A DNA stretch of 13,675 bases, taken from assembly GCA_002492295.1 (NCBI GenBank), contig DKYC01000085.1, positions 10,338 through 24,012 of the forward strand. Reading direction: 5' to 3'. Source of the stretch: Lachnospiraceae bacterium UBA7110. GTDB lineage: Bacteria; Bacillota; Clostridia; Lachnospirales; Lachnospiraceae. The translations under genes were made by a program, and so were the position numbers. Under the pieces are notes generated by a model. It searched no databases. It was not told the origin of the DNA and saw only the letters and a program-made list of their open reading frames with translations. Of this stretch, positions 8,010 through 13,642 are shown in pieces; position 1 is the stretch's first letter; every line of letters starts with the position of its first letter.

Positions 8010-8660
8010 ATGGAACAATTACAAATTCAAAATCTTTACAATTTGGAGGAAACTATTGCGGCATCACTTTTTGACGGGGCAGTTTACCCGTGGGAGCTTT
8101 TGCCGAAAATCGGCGCATTCATCACGGAACTTGGAAACACGCTTTCCCCAGATAAATTTGAAAAGCGTGGTGAAAACATTTGGATTGCAAAGTCCGCTAA
8201 AGTAGCGCCGACAGCATGTATCAACGGACCGTGCATTATCGACGAGGACGCTGAAATCCGTCACTGTGCGTTTATCCGCGGCAATGCGGTTGTCGGAAAG
8301 GGTGCGGTTGTCGGAAACTCAACGGAGCTTAAAAACGTGATTTTGTTTAATAAAGTACAGGTGCCGCACTACAACTATGTCGGCGACAGTATTTTGGGTT
8401 ACAAGTCGCATATGGGTGCAGGCTCGATTACGTCAAATGTCAAAAGCGATAAAACGCTTGTCGTTGTAAAATCAGCATACGGCAATATCGAAACAGGCTT
8501 AAAGAAAATGGGCGCAATGCTCGGCGACAATGTGGAGGTCGGCTGCAACAGCGTCTTAAATCCCGGTACAGTCATTGGCAGAAACTCCAACATTTACCCA
8601 ACATCAATGGTTCGCGGCTATATCGAAGCGGACAGCATTTTCAAAAAAACGGGGGAGTGA
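8010..8660 (+). CDS. Left-handed beta-helix (hexapeptide repeat) protein, GlmU acyltransferase-like
   Basis: A 216-residue cytoplasmic protein. Residues 1-55 form a short N-terminal region containing PWELLPKIG. From about 58 onward there are hexapeptide-like repeats (IWIAKSAKVAPTA, VVGKGAVVGNSTE, MLGDNVEVGCNS) typical of left-handed beta-helix acyl/nucleotidyl-sugar transferases. The segment VPHYNYVGDSILG followed by GAGSIT closely parallels the acetyltransferase half of GlmU; His120 occupies the place of its catalytic histidine. The N-terminal uridylyltransferase domain of GlmU is absent, so the common database name 'UDP-GlcNAc pyrophosphorylase' would be misleading. ATG 8010 has GGAGG at 7996-8000. 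The gene stands between gaps of 158 and 239 bases and may be monocistronic. Its acyl donor and substrate are unknown. Confidence 0.8.
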   Translation: MEQLQIQNLYNLEETIAASLFDGAVYPWELLPKIGAFITELGNTLSPDKFEKRGENIWIAKSAKVAPTACINGPCIIDEDAEIRHCAFIRGNAVVGKGAVVGNSTELKNVILFNKVQVPHYNYVGDSILGYKSHMGAGSITSNVKSDKTLVVVKSAYGNIETGLKKMGAMLGDNVEVGCNSVLNPGTVIGRNSNIYPTSMVRGYIEADSIFKKTGE

Positions 8661-8699
8661 GTGAGAAAAAATGCATAGAATTTGGCAATCATAAAAATT

Positions 8700-8730
8700 T
8701 GATAATTTTTTGTCAAAAAAATCATTTTTT
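8700..8730 (+). terminator. Weak A/T-only terminator-like hairpin after the beta-helix gene
   Basis: 8700-8711 can pair with 8715-8724 (TGAT/ATCA closing a T6/A6 stem with a two-base bulge), and a run of six T follows at 8725-8730. The stem has little G+C, so termination would be inefficient. Confidence 0.3.
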
Positions 8731-8847
8731 AATTGCTATTTTTGTCGATTTATGCGAAAATAAAAATGTGCAATTAACATGGCAAATCCCAAAACGGTTA
8801 TTGCTTTATCCAGATAACAGGGGGACTGCTGTGGTATCAATCCGTTA

Positions 8848-8866
8848 TTAAATGCGTGGCATTTAA
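8848..8866. promoter_or_regulatory. Perfect palindrome upstream of the NifU-like gene (possible operator)
   Basis: TTAAATGC (8848-8855) and GCATTTAA (8859-8866) are perfect inverted repeats separated by GTG, 34 bases before the start codon of the NifU-like gene. Possible -10 hexamers overlap or follow it (TATAAG 8869-8874, TAGAAT 8878-8883), but neither has a good -35. The placement suits a repressor site. The rest of the 239-base gap is A+T-rich and shows no gene. Confidence 0.35.
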
Positions 8867-8899
8867 AATATAAGTGATAGAATCGAAAGGAGTTTTCAC

Positions 8900-9604
8900 A
8901 TGATTTATTCAAAGGAAATTGAAGAAATGTGTGTAGTAGCACGTGACGGCAATCATGGCTGCGCACCGATTCCGGAAGAAGCAAACTGGGTAAAGGCAAA
9001 GGATGTCAAGGACATTTCCGGCTTTACACACGGCATTGGCTGGTGTGCACCTCAGCAGGGAGCCTGCAAGTTATCGCTGAACGTGAAGGAAGGTATCATT
9101 CAGGAAGCATTGGTTGAAACAATCGGCTGCTCCGGCATGACGCATTCTGCGGCAATGGCGGCGGAAATCCTTCCCGGAAGGACGGTTATGGAGGCATTGA
9201 ATACGGATCTTGTATGTGATGCAATCAACACAGCGATGAGAGAGTTATTCCTTCAGATTGTTTACGGACGTTCCCAGTCTGCGTTCTCTGAGGACGGACT
9301 TGCAATCGGCGCAGGTCTTGAGGACTTAGGAAAAGGCCTTAGAAGCCAGGTTGGTACAATGTACGGTACGCTTAAGAAAGGTCCCCGTTATCTTGAAATG
9401 GCAGAGGGTTATGTAACAGGCATTGCACTTGACGCGGATGATAAGATTATCGGATATAAGTTTGTAAGTCTTGGCAAGATGACTGACTTTATTAAGAAGG
9501 GCGATGACCCGAACACAGCATGGGAGAAGGCATCAGGTCAGTACGGCCGTGTAGCGGATGCCGTAAAGATTATTGACCCAAGAACAGATAAGGAGGTAAA
9601 ATAA
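8900..9604 (+). CDS. NifU/IscU-like protein (putative Fe-S scaffold relative)
   Basis: A 234-residue cytoplasmic protein whose N-terminal two-thirds resembles the IscU/NifU_N fold. The key resemblances are WCAPQQGACKL (Cys49, Cys56) at the place of the first scaffold cysteine and the IGCSGMTHSAAMAAE motif (Cys77) at the second, followed by an LPGRT turn. The third IscU cysteine, normally in HCSxLA, seems replaced by SEDGLA (130-135). Other cysteines are 11, 21 and 106. The region after about residue 150 (EMAEGYVTGIALDADDK) is an extension absent from IscU. ATG 8900 follows AAAGGAG at 8886-8892. The stop lies two bases before the GGGtGRT gene, so the pair is cotranscribed. No iscS, sufBCD or nifS is nearby, so calling it an Fe-S assembly scaffold rests on fold resemblance only. 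Confidence 0.75.
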   Translation: MIYSKEIEEMCVVARDGNHGCAPIPEEANWVKAKDVKDISGFTHGIGWCAPQQGACKLSLNVKEGIIQEALVETIGCSGMTHSAAMAAEILPGRTVMEALNTDLVCDAINTAMRELFLQIVYGRSQSAFSEDGLAIGAGLEDLGKGLRSQVGTMYGTLKKGPRYLEMAEGYVTGIALDADDKIIGYKFVSLGKMTDFIKKGDDPNTAWEKASGQYGRVADAVKIIDPRTDKEVK

Positions 9605-9606
9605 TT

Positions 9607-10623
9607 ATGGCATTATTCGAATCCTATGAAAGAAGAATCAATAAAATTAACGAAGTGTTAAACAGCTATGGAATTTCATCCATCGAAGAGGCTGAGAAGA
9701 TTACGAAGGATGCAGGTCTTGACGTCTATGACCAGGTTAAGAAAATCCAGCCAATCTGTTTTGAGAACGCTTGCTGGGCATACACGGTAGGTGCGGCAAT
9801 CGCAATTAAGAAGGGCTGCAGGAGAGCTGCAGACGCAGCAGCGGCAATCGGTGAGGGCTTACAGGCATTCTGTGTTCCCGGCTCCGTAGCGGACAACCGT
9901 AAGGTTGGTCTTGGACATGGTAATTTAGGAAAGATGCTCCTTGAGGAAGAAACAGAGTGCTTCTGCTTCTTGGCAGGTCATGAGTCTTTTGCAGCTGCAG
10001 AAGGCGCAATCGGTATTGCAGAGAAGGCAAACAAGGTTCGCCAGAAACCGCTCCGTGTTATCTTAAACGGTCTTGGAAAAGATGCGGCAGAGATTATCGC
10101 ACGTATTAACGGATTTACCTTTGTTGAGACAGAGTACGATCCGTATACCAATACGGTTAAGGAAGTATTCAGAAAGTCTTACTCTGACCCGAACGGTCCT
10201 CGCGGCAAGGTGAACTGCTACGGTGCCAATGATGTTCAGGAAGGCGTTGCAATCATGTGGAAAGAAGGCGTTGACGTATCCATTACAGGGAACTCAACAA
10301 ATCCGACAAGATTCCAGCATCCGGTTGCAGGTACATACAAGAAAGAGTGTACGGAGAAGGGAAAGAAATATTTTTCAGTAGCGTCAGGCGGCGGTACGGG
10401 ACGTACGCTTCACCCGGACAACATGGCAGCAGGTCCCGCATCTTACGGTATGACGGATACCTTGGGACGTATGCATTCCGACGCACAGTTTGCAGGTTCT
10501 TCTTCCGTTCCGGCACATGTTGAAATGATGGGCTTAATCGGTATGGGCAATAACCCGATGGTTGGCGCTACCGTTGCAGTTGCAGTTGCGATTCAGGAAG
10601 CGGCTGATGCAAATCGTTTTTAG
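9607..10623 (+). CDS. GGGtGRT-family protein of unknown function
   Basis: A 338-residue protein carrying the motif that names the family (Pfam GGGtGRT), SGGGTGRTLHP, with GGGTGRT at residues 261-267. Other conserved-looking glycine-rich pieces are GLGHGNLGKML (101-111), LAGHESFAAAEGA (122-134), and SITGNSTNPTRFQHPVAGTY. Several cysteines sit in its first 120 residues (51, 56, 71, 89, 118, 120), which could bind metal or a cluster; that is speculation. No signal peptide or membrane segment is seen, so it should be cytoplasmic. ATG 9607 has AGGAGG at 9591-9596 inside the end of the upstream gene, and the two-base gap to the NifU-like gene makes a tight two-gene operon. A strong terminator follows at 10664. 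The biochemical function is unknown to me. Confidence 0.85.
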   Translation: MALFESYERRINKINEVLNSYGISSIEEAEKITKDAGLDVYDQVKKIQPICFENACWAYTVGAAIAIKKGCRRAADAAAAIGEGLQAFCVPGSVADNRKVGLGHGNLGKMLLEEETECFCFLAGHESFAAAEGAIGIAEKANKVRQKPLRVILNGLGKDAAEIIARINGFTFVETEYDPYTNTVKEVFRKSYSDPNGPRGKVNCYGANDVQEGVAIMWKEGVDVSITGNSTNPTRFQHPVAGTYKKECTEKGKKYFSVASGGGTGRTLHPDNMAAGPASYGMTDTLGRMHSDAQFAGSSSVPAHVEMMGLIGMGNNPMVGATVAVAVAIQEAADANRF

Positions 10624-10663
10624 AATGGGTTGGAAAATCCGAAATATATAATATAATGTTTAT

Positions 10664-10703
10664 AAAAAGTGTCGTAGATTACATGGATTACGGCACTTTT
10701 TTT
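10664..10703 (+). terminator. Rho-independent terminator of the NifU-like/GGGtGRT operon
   Basis: The arm AAAAAGTGTCGTA (10664-10676) pairs with TACGGCACTTTTT (10689-10701) over 13 bp with one G-U, and the T-run reaches 10703. A diverged copy of this element lies at 11362-11402, so it is also the left edge of a duplicated unit. Confidence 0.85.
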
Positions 10704-10733
10704 ATTGGAATCTGCCAATTTTAAGGAAAGGAA

Positions 10734-10762
10734 TTGACTTTTCTGCATTTTAATGATAGACT
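10734..10762 (+). promoter_or_regulatory. Promoter of lipoprotein gene 1
   Basis: TTGACT (10734-10739), a 17-base spacer, and TAGACT (10757-10762). Its exact geometry is repeated 700 bases downstream (11434-11462), which supports function. Downstream of it, ATTGTTGGTG (10768-10777) and a 16-base block at 10781-10796 are also conserved between the two copies. Confidence 0.65.
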
Positions 10763-10817
10763 TACACATTGTTGGTGAACTAAACACATATTTATGTATG
10801 AGGAGAGGAAAAACAAT

Positions 10818-11351
10818 ATGAAAAAGAAAATAGTAAAAGTATTATTAACAGCAGCAGTCATTACCTCAATGATGTTCTCCGTTACAGCTTGCGGCTCTAA
10901 GGCAGATGACGCGCAAAACACGGCGGCTGATGCACCGGTTTCAGCAGCACAGGATGCAACGCCTGAGTCAACTGTGGCAGAGGCGGAAGAGTCGACTGCA
11001 GCACCCGAGTCAACTGCGGCGGCGGAAGGTCAGATGTCCCTTGACGAGTGGATAGAGTCTGACGAGTGCAATCAGTTTTTGGACATGATGAATGAGGGAA
11101 TGGCAGATCAGGGTGTTAAGGTATTCTTTGAGGTTGACGGCGATGTGATTTCTTTGGTATACCAGTATGATGAGCAGATTGAAGTTGCGGATAACGCTGA
11201 GGAAGCAATAAGCGAGCTTTTCTCAAACAACGCTTCCCTGTTTGAGTCGGTACGCGACGAGCTGATTAACGAAACAGGCAACGAGAATACCGTATTGAGA
11301 ATTGAGTACAGAAATGCTGATGATTCTGTAATTTATAGCCAGGATTTTTAA
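10818..11351 (+). CDS. Secreted lipoprotein, first of a tandem pair (unknown function)
   Basis: A 177-residue predicted surface lipoprotein. Residues 1-24 form a signal peptide (MKKKIVKVLLTAAV, then hydrophobic), ending in the lipobox VTAC with Cys25 as the lipidated residue. Residues about 28-72 are a low-complexity linker rich in Ala, Glu, Ser, Thr and Pro, with two PEST units. A compact domain of about 105 residues follows, from SLDEWIESDECNQF to the C-terminal IYSQDF. This domain reminds me of the DUF4854 family of Firmicute lipoproteins; that is recall, not a search. ATG 10818 follows AGGAGAGG at 10801-10808. The open frame back to 10794 would spoil the signal peptide and overlaps the conserved leader. 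The product is 48% or so like its neighbour by eye in the domain. Its role is unknown. Confidence 0.82.
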   Translation: MKKKIVKVLLTAAVITSMMFSVTACGSKADDAQNTAADAPVSAAQDATPESTVAEAEESTAAPESTAAAEGQMSLDEWIESDECNQFLDMMNEGMADQGVKVFFEVDGDVISLVYQYDEQIEVADNAEEAISELFSNNASLFESVRDELINETGNENTVLRIEYRNADDSVIYSQDF

Positions 11352-11361
11352 TGACATTTAC

Positions 11362-11402
11362 AAAAAGATGTCGCAGATTATATGATTTGCGGCATTTTTT
11401 TT
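11362..11402 (+). terminator. Rho-independent terminator of lipoprotein gene 1
   Basis: ATGTCGCA (11368-11375) pairs with TGCGGCAT (11388-11395) with one G-U. An A-tract (11362-11366) faces a run of eight T (11395-11402). It is the diverged duplicate of the 10664-10703 terminator. Confidence 0.8.
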
Positions 11403-11433
11403 GTTGTGTTTTGCCAATCTTTATGGAATGGAA

Positions 11434-11462
11434 TTGACATATTATTTTTTTGATGATAGACT
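11434..11462 (+). promoter_or_regulatory. Promoter of lipoprotein gene 2
   Basis: A consensus TTGACA (11434-11439), a 17-base spacer, and TAGACT (11457-11462). The duplicate of the gene 1 promoter, with a better -35. ATTGTTGGTG (11468-11477) and the leader block at 11481-11496 are conserved after it. Confidence 0.7.
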
Positions 11463-11516
11463 TTTTTATTGTTGGTGCTTTAAACACATATTTATGGAGT
11501 ATGAGAGGAAAATAAT

Positions 11517-12164
11517 ATGAAAAAGAAAATGGTGAATGTATTATTATCAGTAGCAATTGTTACGGCAATGATTTTTTCTGTTACGGCATGCGGTTCGAAG
11601 AATGATGATGCACAAAATACAGGGGTAAGTATCGGCGGTGCCGGGATAACGGAACAGAAAACGGCAGATTTGCCGGATGTAAACGCAGATGCGGATGAGG
11701 ACGCAGACGCAGACGGGACAGATGACGCGGATGAGGATGTAGACGCAGACGGGACAGATGACGCGGATGAGGATGCAGATGCGGATGAGACAGACGACGC
11801 GGAGGAAACAGCGACAAATGCAGGCGATGTGGTAGTTGCGTCTGAGGCTTCAGCATCCCTTGAGGAGTGGACAAAATCAGATGAATGTGCGCAGTTCACG
11901 GAGATGATGAATGCTGGATTAGAAGGTATGGAAATTTCTTTTGAGGTTGAAGGCGATACGATTTCCATGATTTTTACCATGATGGATGCAGTTGATGTAG
12001 CGGATGATGCGGAATCGGCAATGAATGCGTATTTTACAAGCAATTCCGAAATTTTTGAAGCGATTCGCGATCAGCTGATTTCAGAGACAGGAAATCAGAA
12101 TACGGTCTTAAAGCTGGTATATAGAAATTCTGATGACTCAGAGATATTCAGCATGGAGTTCTAA
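11517..12164 (+). CDS. Secreted lipoprotein, second of a tandem pair, with Asp/Ala repeat linker
   Basis: A 215-residue paralogue of the preceding gene. The signal peptide and lipobox (VTAC, Cys25) and the following GSK-DDAQNT are nearly identical to copy 1, which indicates recent common descent. The linker is very different: residues 59-94 are three 12-residue repeats of the type ADEDADADGTDD, extremely acidic, then a short Glu/Ala/Thr stretch. The C-terminal domain begins SLEEWTKSDECAQF and ends IFSMEF, matching the copy 1 domain (shared ISETGNQNTVL versus INETGNENTVL, and YRNSDDS versus YRNADDS). The acidic linker may act as a spacer through the wall or bind cations; that is inference. ATG 11517 is preceded by GAGAGG. 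The gene has its own promoter and is followed by an unrelated terminator. Confidence 0.82.
   Translation: MKKKMVNVLLSVAIVTAMIFSVTACGSKNDDAQNTGVSIGGAGITEQKTADLPDVNADADEDADADGTDDADEDVDADGTDDADEDADADETDDAEETATNAGDVVVASEASASLEEWTKSDECAQFTEMMNAGLEGMEISFEVEGDTISMIFTMMDAVDVADDAESAMNAYFTSNSEIFEAIRDQLISETGNQNTVLKLVYRNSDDSEIFSMEF
11691..11798 (+). repeat. Three in-frame 36-base tandem repeats inside lipoprotein gene 2
   Basis: Units at 11691-11726, 11727-11762 and 11763-11798 each encode 12 residues (ADED-A/V-DAD-G/E-TDD). Units 1 and 2 differ at very few bases, and unit 3 is more diverged. Because the unit is a multiple of three, copy-number change would lengthen or shorten the acidic linker without a frameshift. 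Lipoprotein gene 1 lacks it. Confidence 0.9.
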
Positions 12165-12200
12165 TGTAAAAAATAAAAGACAGAATATAAGCATATGTTT

Positions 12201-12231
12201 AAAAGGCGACAGCAAATCTGTTGCCTTTTCT
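12201..12231 (+). terminator. Terminator after lipoprotein gene 2
   Basis: AAAAGGCGACAG (12201-12212) pairs with CTGTTGCCTTTT (12218-12229) over 12 bp with one G-U and a 5-base loop. It is unrelated to the duplicated terminators. It lies only 16 bases before the TTG start of the next gene, so it may also modulate that gene. Confidence 0.75.
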
Positions 12232-12246
12232 TAAAAGGAGAAGAAT

Positions 12247-13035
12247 TTGAAGCTGCAAAAGATGATAGCGGGGAGTGTTCGGTTATTTTTGTTTTTGACA
12301 GGTGCGGCAGGCTTTGCGGGTCTTGTATTGCCGTTAATCAAAAGAAGGATATTAAATATCGGAAATGCCGCGGGTCTGACAGCCTGTACCTTACTCATGT
12401 TCTATGCATTGTTTATGCCGTATTGCAACAGGCAGCTTGCAAAATGGTGGCAGCACAGGACCGGAAGGATTGTCCTGGGTCTTGCCGGAATAGGGATTTT
12501 GACCGGTATTGTGCTGGTGATTGTGATATCTGTATGTATGATCAGGGCGGCGCATACAAAACCTGTGAGGAATGCGACGGCGGTTGTGCTTGGGTGCAGG
12601 GTATATGGGGAGCGTCCAAGCCTGATTCTGACAGAGCGGATGGATGCGGCGGTTTCGTATCTGAATGAATATCCTGATGCTGTCTGTGTGGCTTCGGGAG
12701 GACAGGGACAGGACGAGGATATTTCGGAGGCGGAGTGTATTTACCGTTATCTTGTGGAAAACGGGATTAATCCGCAGCGCATTTACCTTGAGGACCAGTC
12801 CACGTCCACGCGTGAAAACCTTGTGTTTTCCTATAAGCTGATTCAGGAGAAAGGGCTTCCCGGGGAAATTGCGATTGTGACAAACGAATTTCATGAATAC
12901 CGGGCAGGAGTAATAGCAGACAGGCTTGGGCTTTCCTTTGGCGCGGTTCCCGCCAAAACAGCGGGATGGCTTTTTCCGACTTATTATGCGCGGGAACTTT
13001 TTGGCGTTTTATATGAATGGTGCAAAATCTCTTGA
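12247..13035 (+). CDS. Membrane-anchored DUF218 (YdcF/SanA/ElyC-like) protein
   Basis: A 262-residue protein with three predicted N-terminal membrane segments (about 10-30, 41-60 and 75-98) and a DUF218 domain from about residue 108. The domain hallmarks are visible: ATAVVLGCRV (strand and loop at 111-119), SGGQGQDEDISEA near 150-162, DQSTSTRENL at 183-192 and VTNEFHEYRA with His216. SanA and ElyC in this family affect envelope barrier function and peptidoglycan precursor handling; the exact reaction here is unknown. The start is TTG 12247, chosen because AAGGAG at 12235-12240 is well spaced; ATG 12262 is possible but poorly spaced. No promoter of its own is evident, and the preceding terminator would leave it dependent on readthrough or an unseen promoter. 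Its stop overlaps the next gene's -35 box. Confidence 0.85.
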   Translation: MKLQKMIAGSVRLFLFLTGAAGFAGLVLPLIKRRILNIGNAAGLTACTLLMFYALFMPYCNRQLAKWWQHRTGRIVLGLAGIGILTGIVLVIVISVCMIRAAHTKPVRNATAVVLGCRVYGERPSLILTERMDAAVSYLNEYPDAVCVASGGQGQDEDISEAECIYRYLVENGINPQRIYLEDQSTSTRENLVFSYKLIQEKGLPGEIAIVTNEFHEYRAGVIADRLGLSFGAVPAKTAGWLFPTYYARELFGVLYEWCKIS

Positions 13036-13060
13036 CATTTATTGGAATAGGAATTACAAT
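13032..13060 (+). promoter_or_regulatory. Strong sigma-A promoter for the PH-like gene, flanked by an inverted repeat
   Basis: TTGACA (13032-13037), a 17-base spacer and TACAAT (13055-13060), overlapping the stop of the DUF218 gene. The -35 lies in an arm (13032-13044, TTGACATTTATTG) that is nearly the inverse of 13061-13072 (CAATGATGTCAA, one-base bulge). The two arms bracket the -10, as an operator might. Confidence 0.75.
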
Positions 13061-13116
13061 CAATGATGTCAATAACACAACAAATGCTTAATTTCAAATG
13101 AGAGAGGAGAAATACA

Positions 13117-13497
13117 ATGAAGCTGGCACAGAGTAAAAAGGAAAAGTGGGAACAAACCCTGAAGGAACTTGAATTAATTGCGGCGGATGATGTGATTGAG
13201 GAGCATACTCAGGGTGATTTGTGGACATTTATGTCGCAGACGAGAGGAAATTATTTCTTCACGAAGGAAAAATTTATATTTGTAGGCGGTTTCGGTTTGG
13301 AAAACTTTTCTGTAGCTTATGGTGATATATCAGGTTTAAAGACCTGCAATGTAGGCGGTCTGATTCCGATTATACCGACAGGAATTAAAGTTTCGTTTAT
13401 GAATAGTGAAGGCAAGCTGGGAACAAAGAAATGCTCTGTCATGAAGCGGAAGGAGTGGATTGCGTATCTTGTAGAGAGAGGCGCGAAAGAAAGCTGA
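13117..13497 (+). CDS. Small PH/GRAM-like protein of unknown function
   Basis: A 126-residue soluble protein with no signal peptide or membrane segment. The first 30 residues are charged and probably helical (KLAQSKKEKWEQTLKELEL). From residue about 43 the pattern RGNYFFTKEKFIFVGG, then YGDISGLKTCN, PTGIKVSF and a final helix KEWIAYLVERG follows the strand order of bacterial PH/GRAM domains, in which a short helix closes a beta barrel. This assignment is by pattern only. ATG 13117 follows AGGAGA at 13105-13110. The gene has its own strong promoter and is probably monocistronic; the large hairpin at 13526-13578 can end its transcript. The role is unknown; PH-like domains in bacteria often mediate protein or membrane binding. 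Confidence 0.7.
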   Translation: MKLAQSKKEKWEQTLKELELIAADDVIEEHTQGDLWTFMSQTRGNYFFTKEKFIFVGGFGLENFSVAYGDISGLKTCNVGGLIPIIPTGIKVSFMNSEGKLGTKKCSVMKRKEWIAYLVERGAKES

Positions 13498-13519
13498 CGG
13501 TATTTTGTGAAAATATAGA

Positions 13520-13548
13520 TTGACAAAAAAGGTCTAATGCGTTAAACT
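13520..13548 (+). promoter_or_regulatory. Promoter of the BlaI-like gene
   Basis: TTGACA (13520-13525), a 17-base spacer and TAAACT (13543-13548). The predicted start of transcription falls near 13555, in the loop between the two arms of the 13526-13578 inverted repeat, so the spacer and -10 lie inside the left arm. Confidence 0.65.
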
Positions 13549-13578
13549 AAAAATAAGTTTAATGCATTAGACCTTTTT
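13526..13578. promoter_or_regulatory. 23-base inverted repeat: probable operator and terminator
   Basis: 13526-13548 is the inverse of 13556-13578 over 23 bases with a single G-T mismatch, separated by 7 bases. Each arm also contains a 16-base imperfect dyad (13532-13547 GTCTAATGCGTTAAAC; 13557-13572 GTTTAATGCATTAGAC), suggesting two adjacent dimer sites. As DNA this suits autoregulation of the downstream repressor gene. As RNA read from the PH-like gene it is a long hairpin ending in TTTTT, which would terminate. Confidence 0.75.
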
Positions 13579-13642
13579 GGATATAAGAGAATTTTTAGAT
13601 TATGCCCAAATTCGCAAGGTTGTATCAGAATGGAGGAATGTT

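Larger units (their letters stand above)
10664..12164 (+). repeat. Tandem duplication of a terminator-promoter-lipoprotein cassette
   Basis: Two diverged units follow one another: unit 1 about 10664-11351 and unit 2 about 11362-12164. Equivalent points are displaced by almost exactly 700 bases: terminator stem 10669/11368, -35 box 10734/11434, leader block 10781/11481, start codon 10818/11517. The units diverge most in the linker coding region, where unit 2 is longer. Confidence 0.85.

Noticed and set aside
7855..8205. Open frame before and overlapping the beta-helix gene
   Set aside because: It overlaps the real gene in another frame and has no ribosome binding site or protein-like composition.
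8657..8851. Short frame after the beta-helix gene
   Set aside because: It runs through A+T-rich spacer and the terminator-like hairpin, with no clear ribosome binding site.
10794..10817. Upstream ATG for lipoprotein 1
   Set aside because: It would add eight charged residues before the signal peptide and lies in the duplicated leader; copy 2 has no equivalent ATG in frame.
11691..11798. Tandem repeats as a CRISPR array
   Set aside because: The units are directly contiguous with no spacers and keep the reading frame of a protein.
11492..12043. Long reverse-strand frame opposite lipoprotein 2 (Ser/Ala-rich)
   Set aside because: It is the shadow of the 36-base coding repeats, with no ribosome binding site or recognisable domain.
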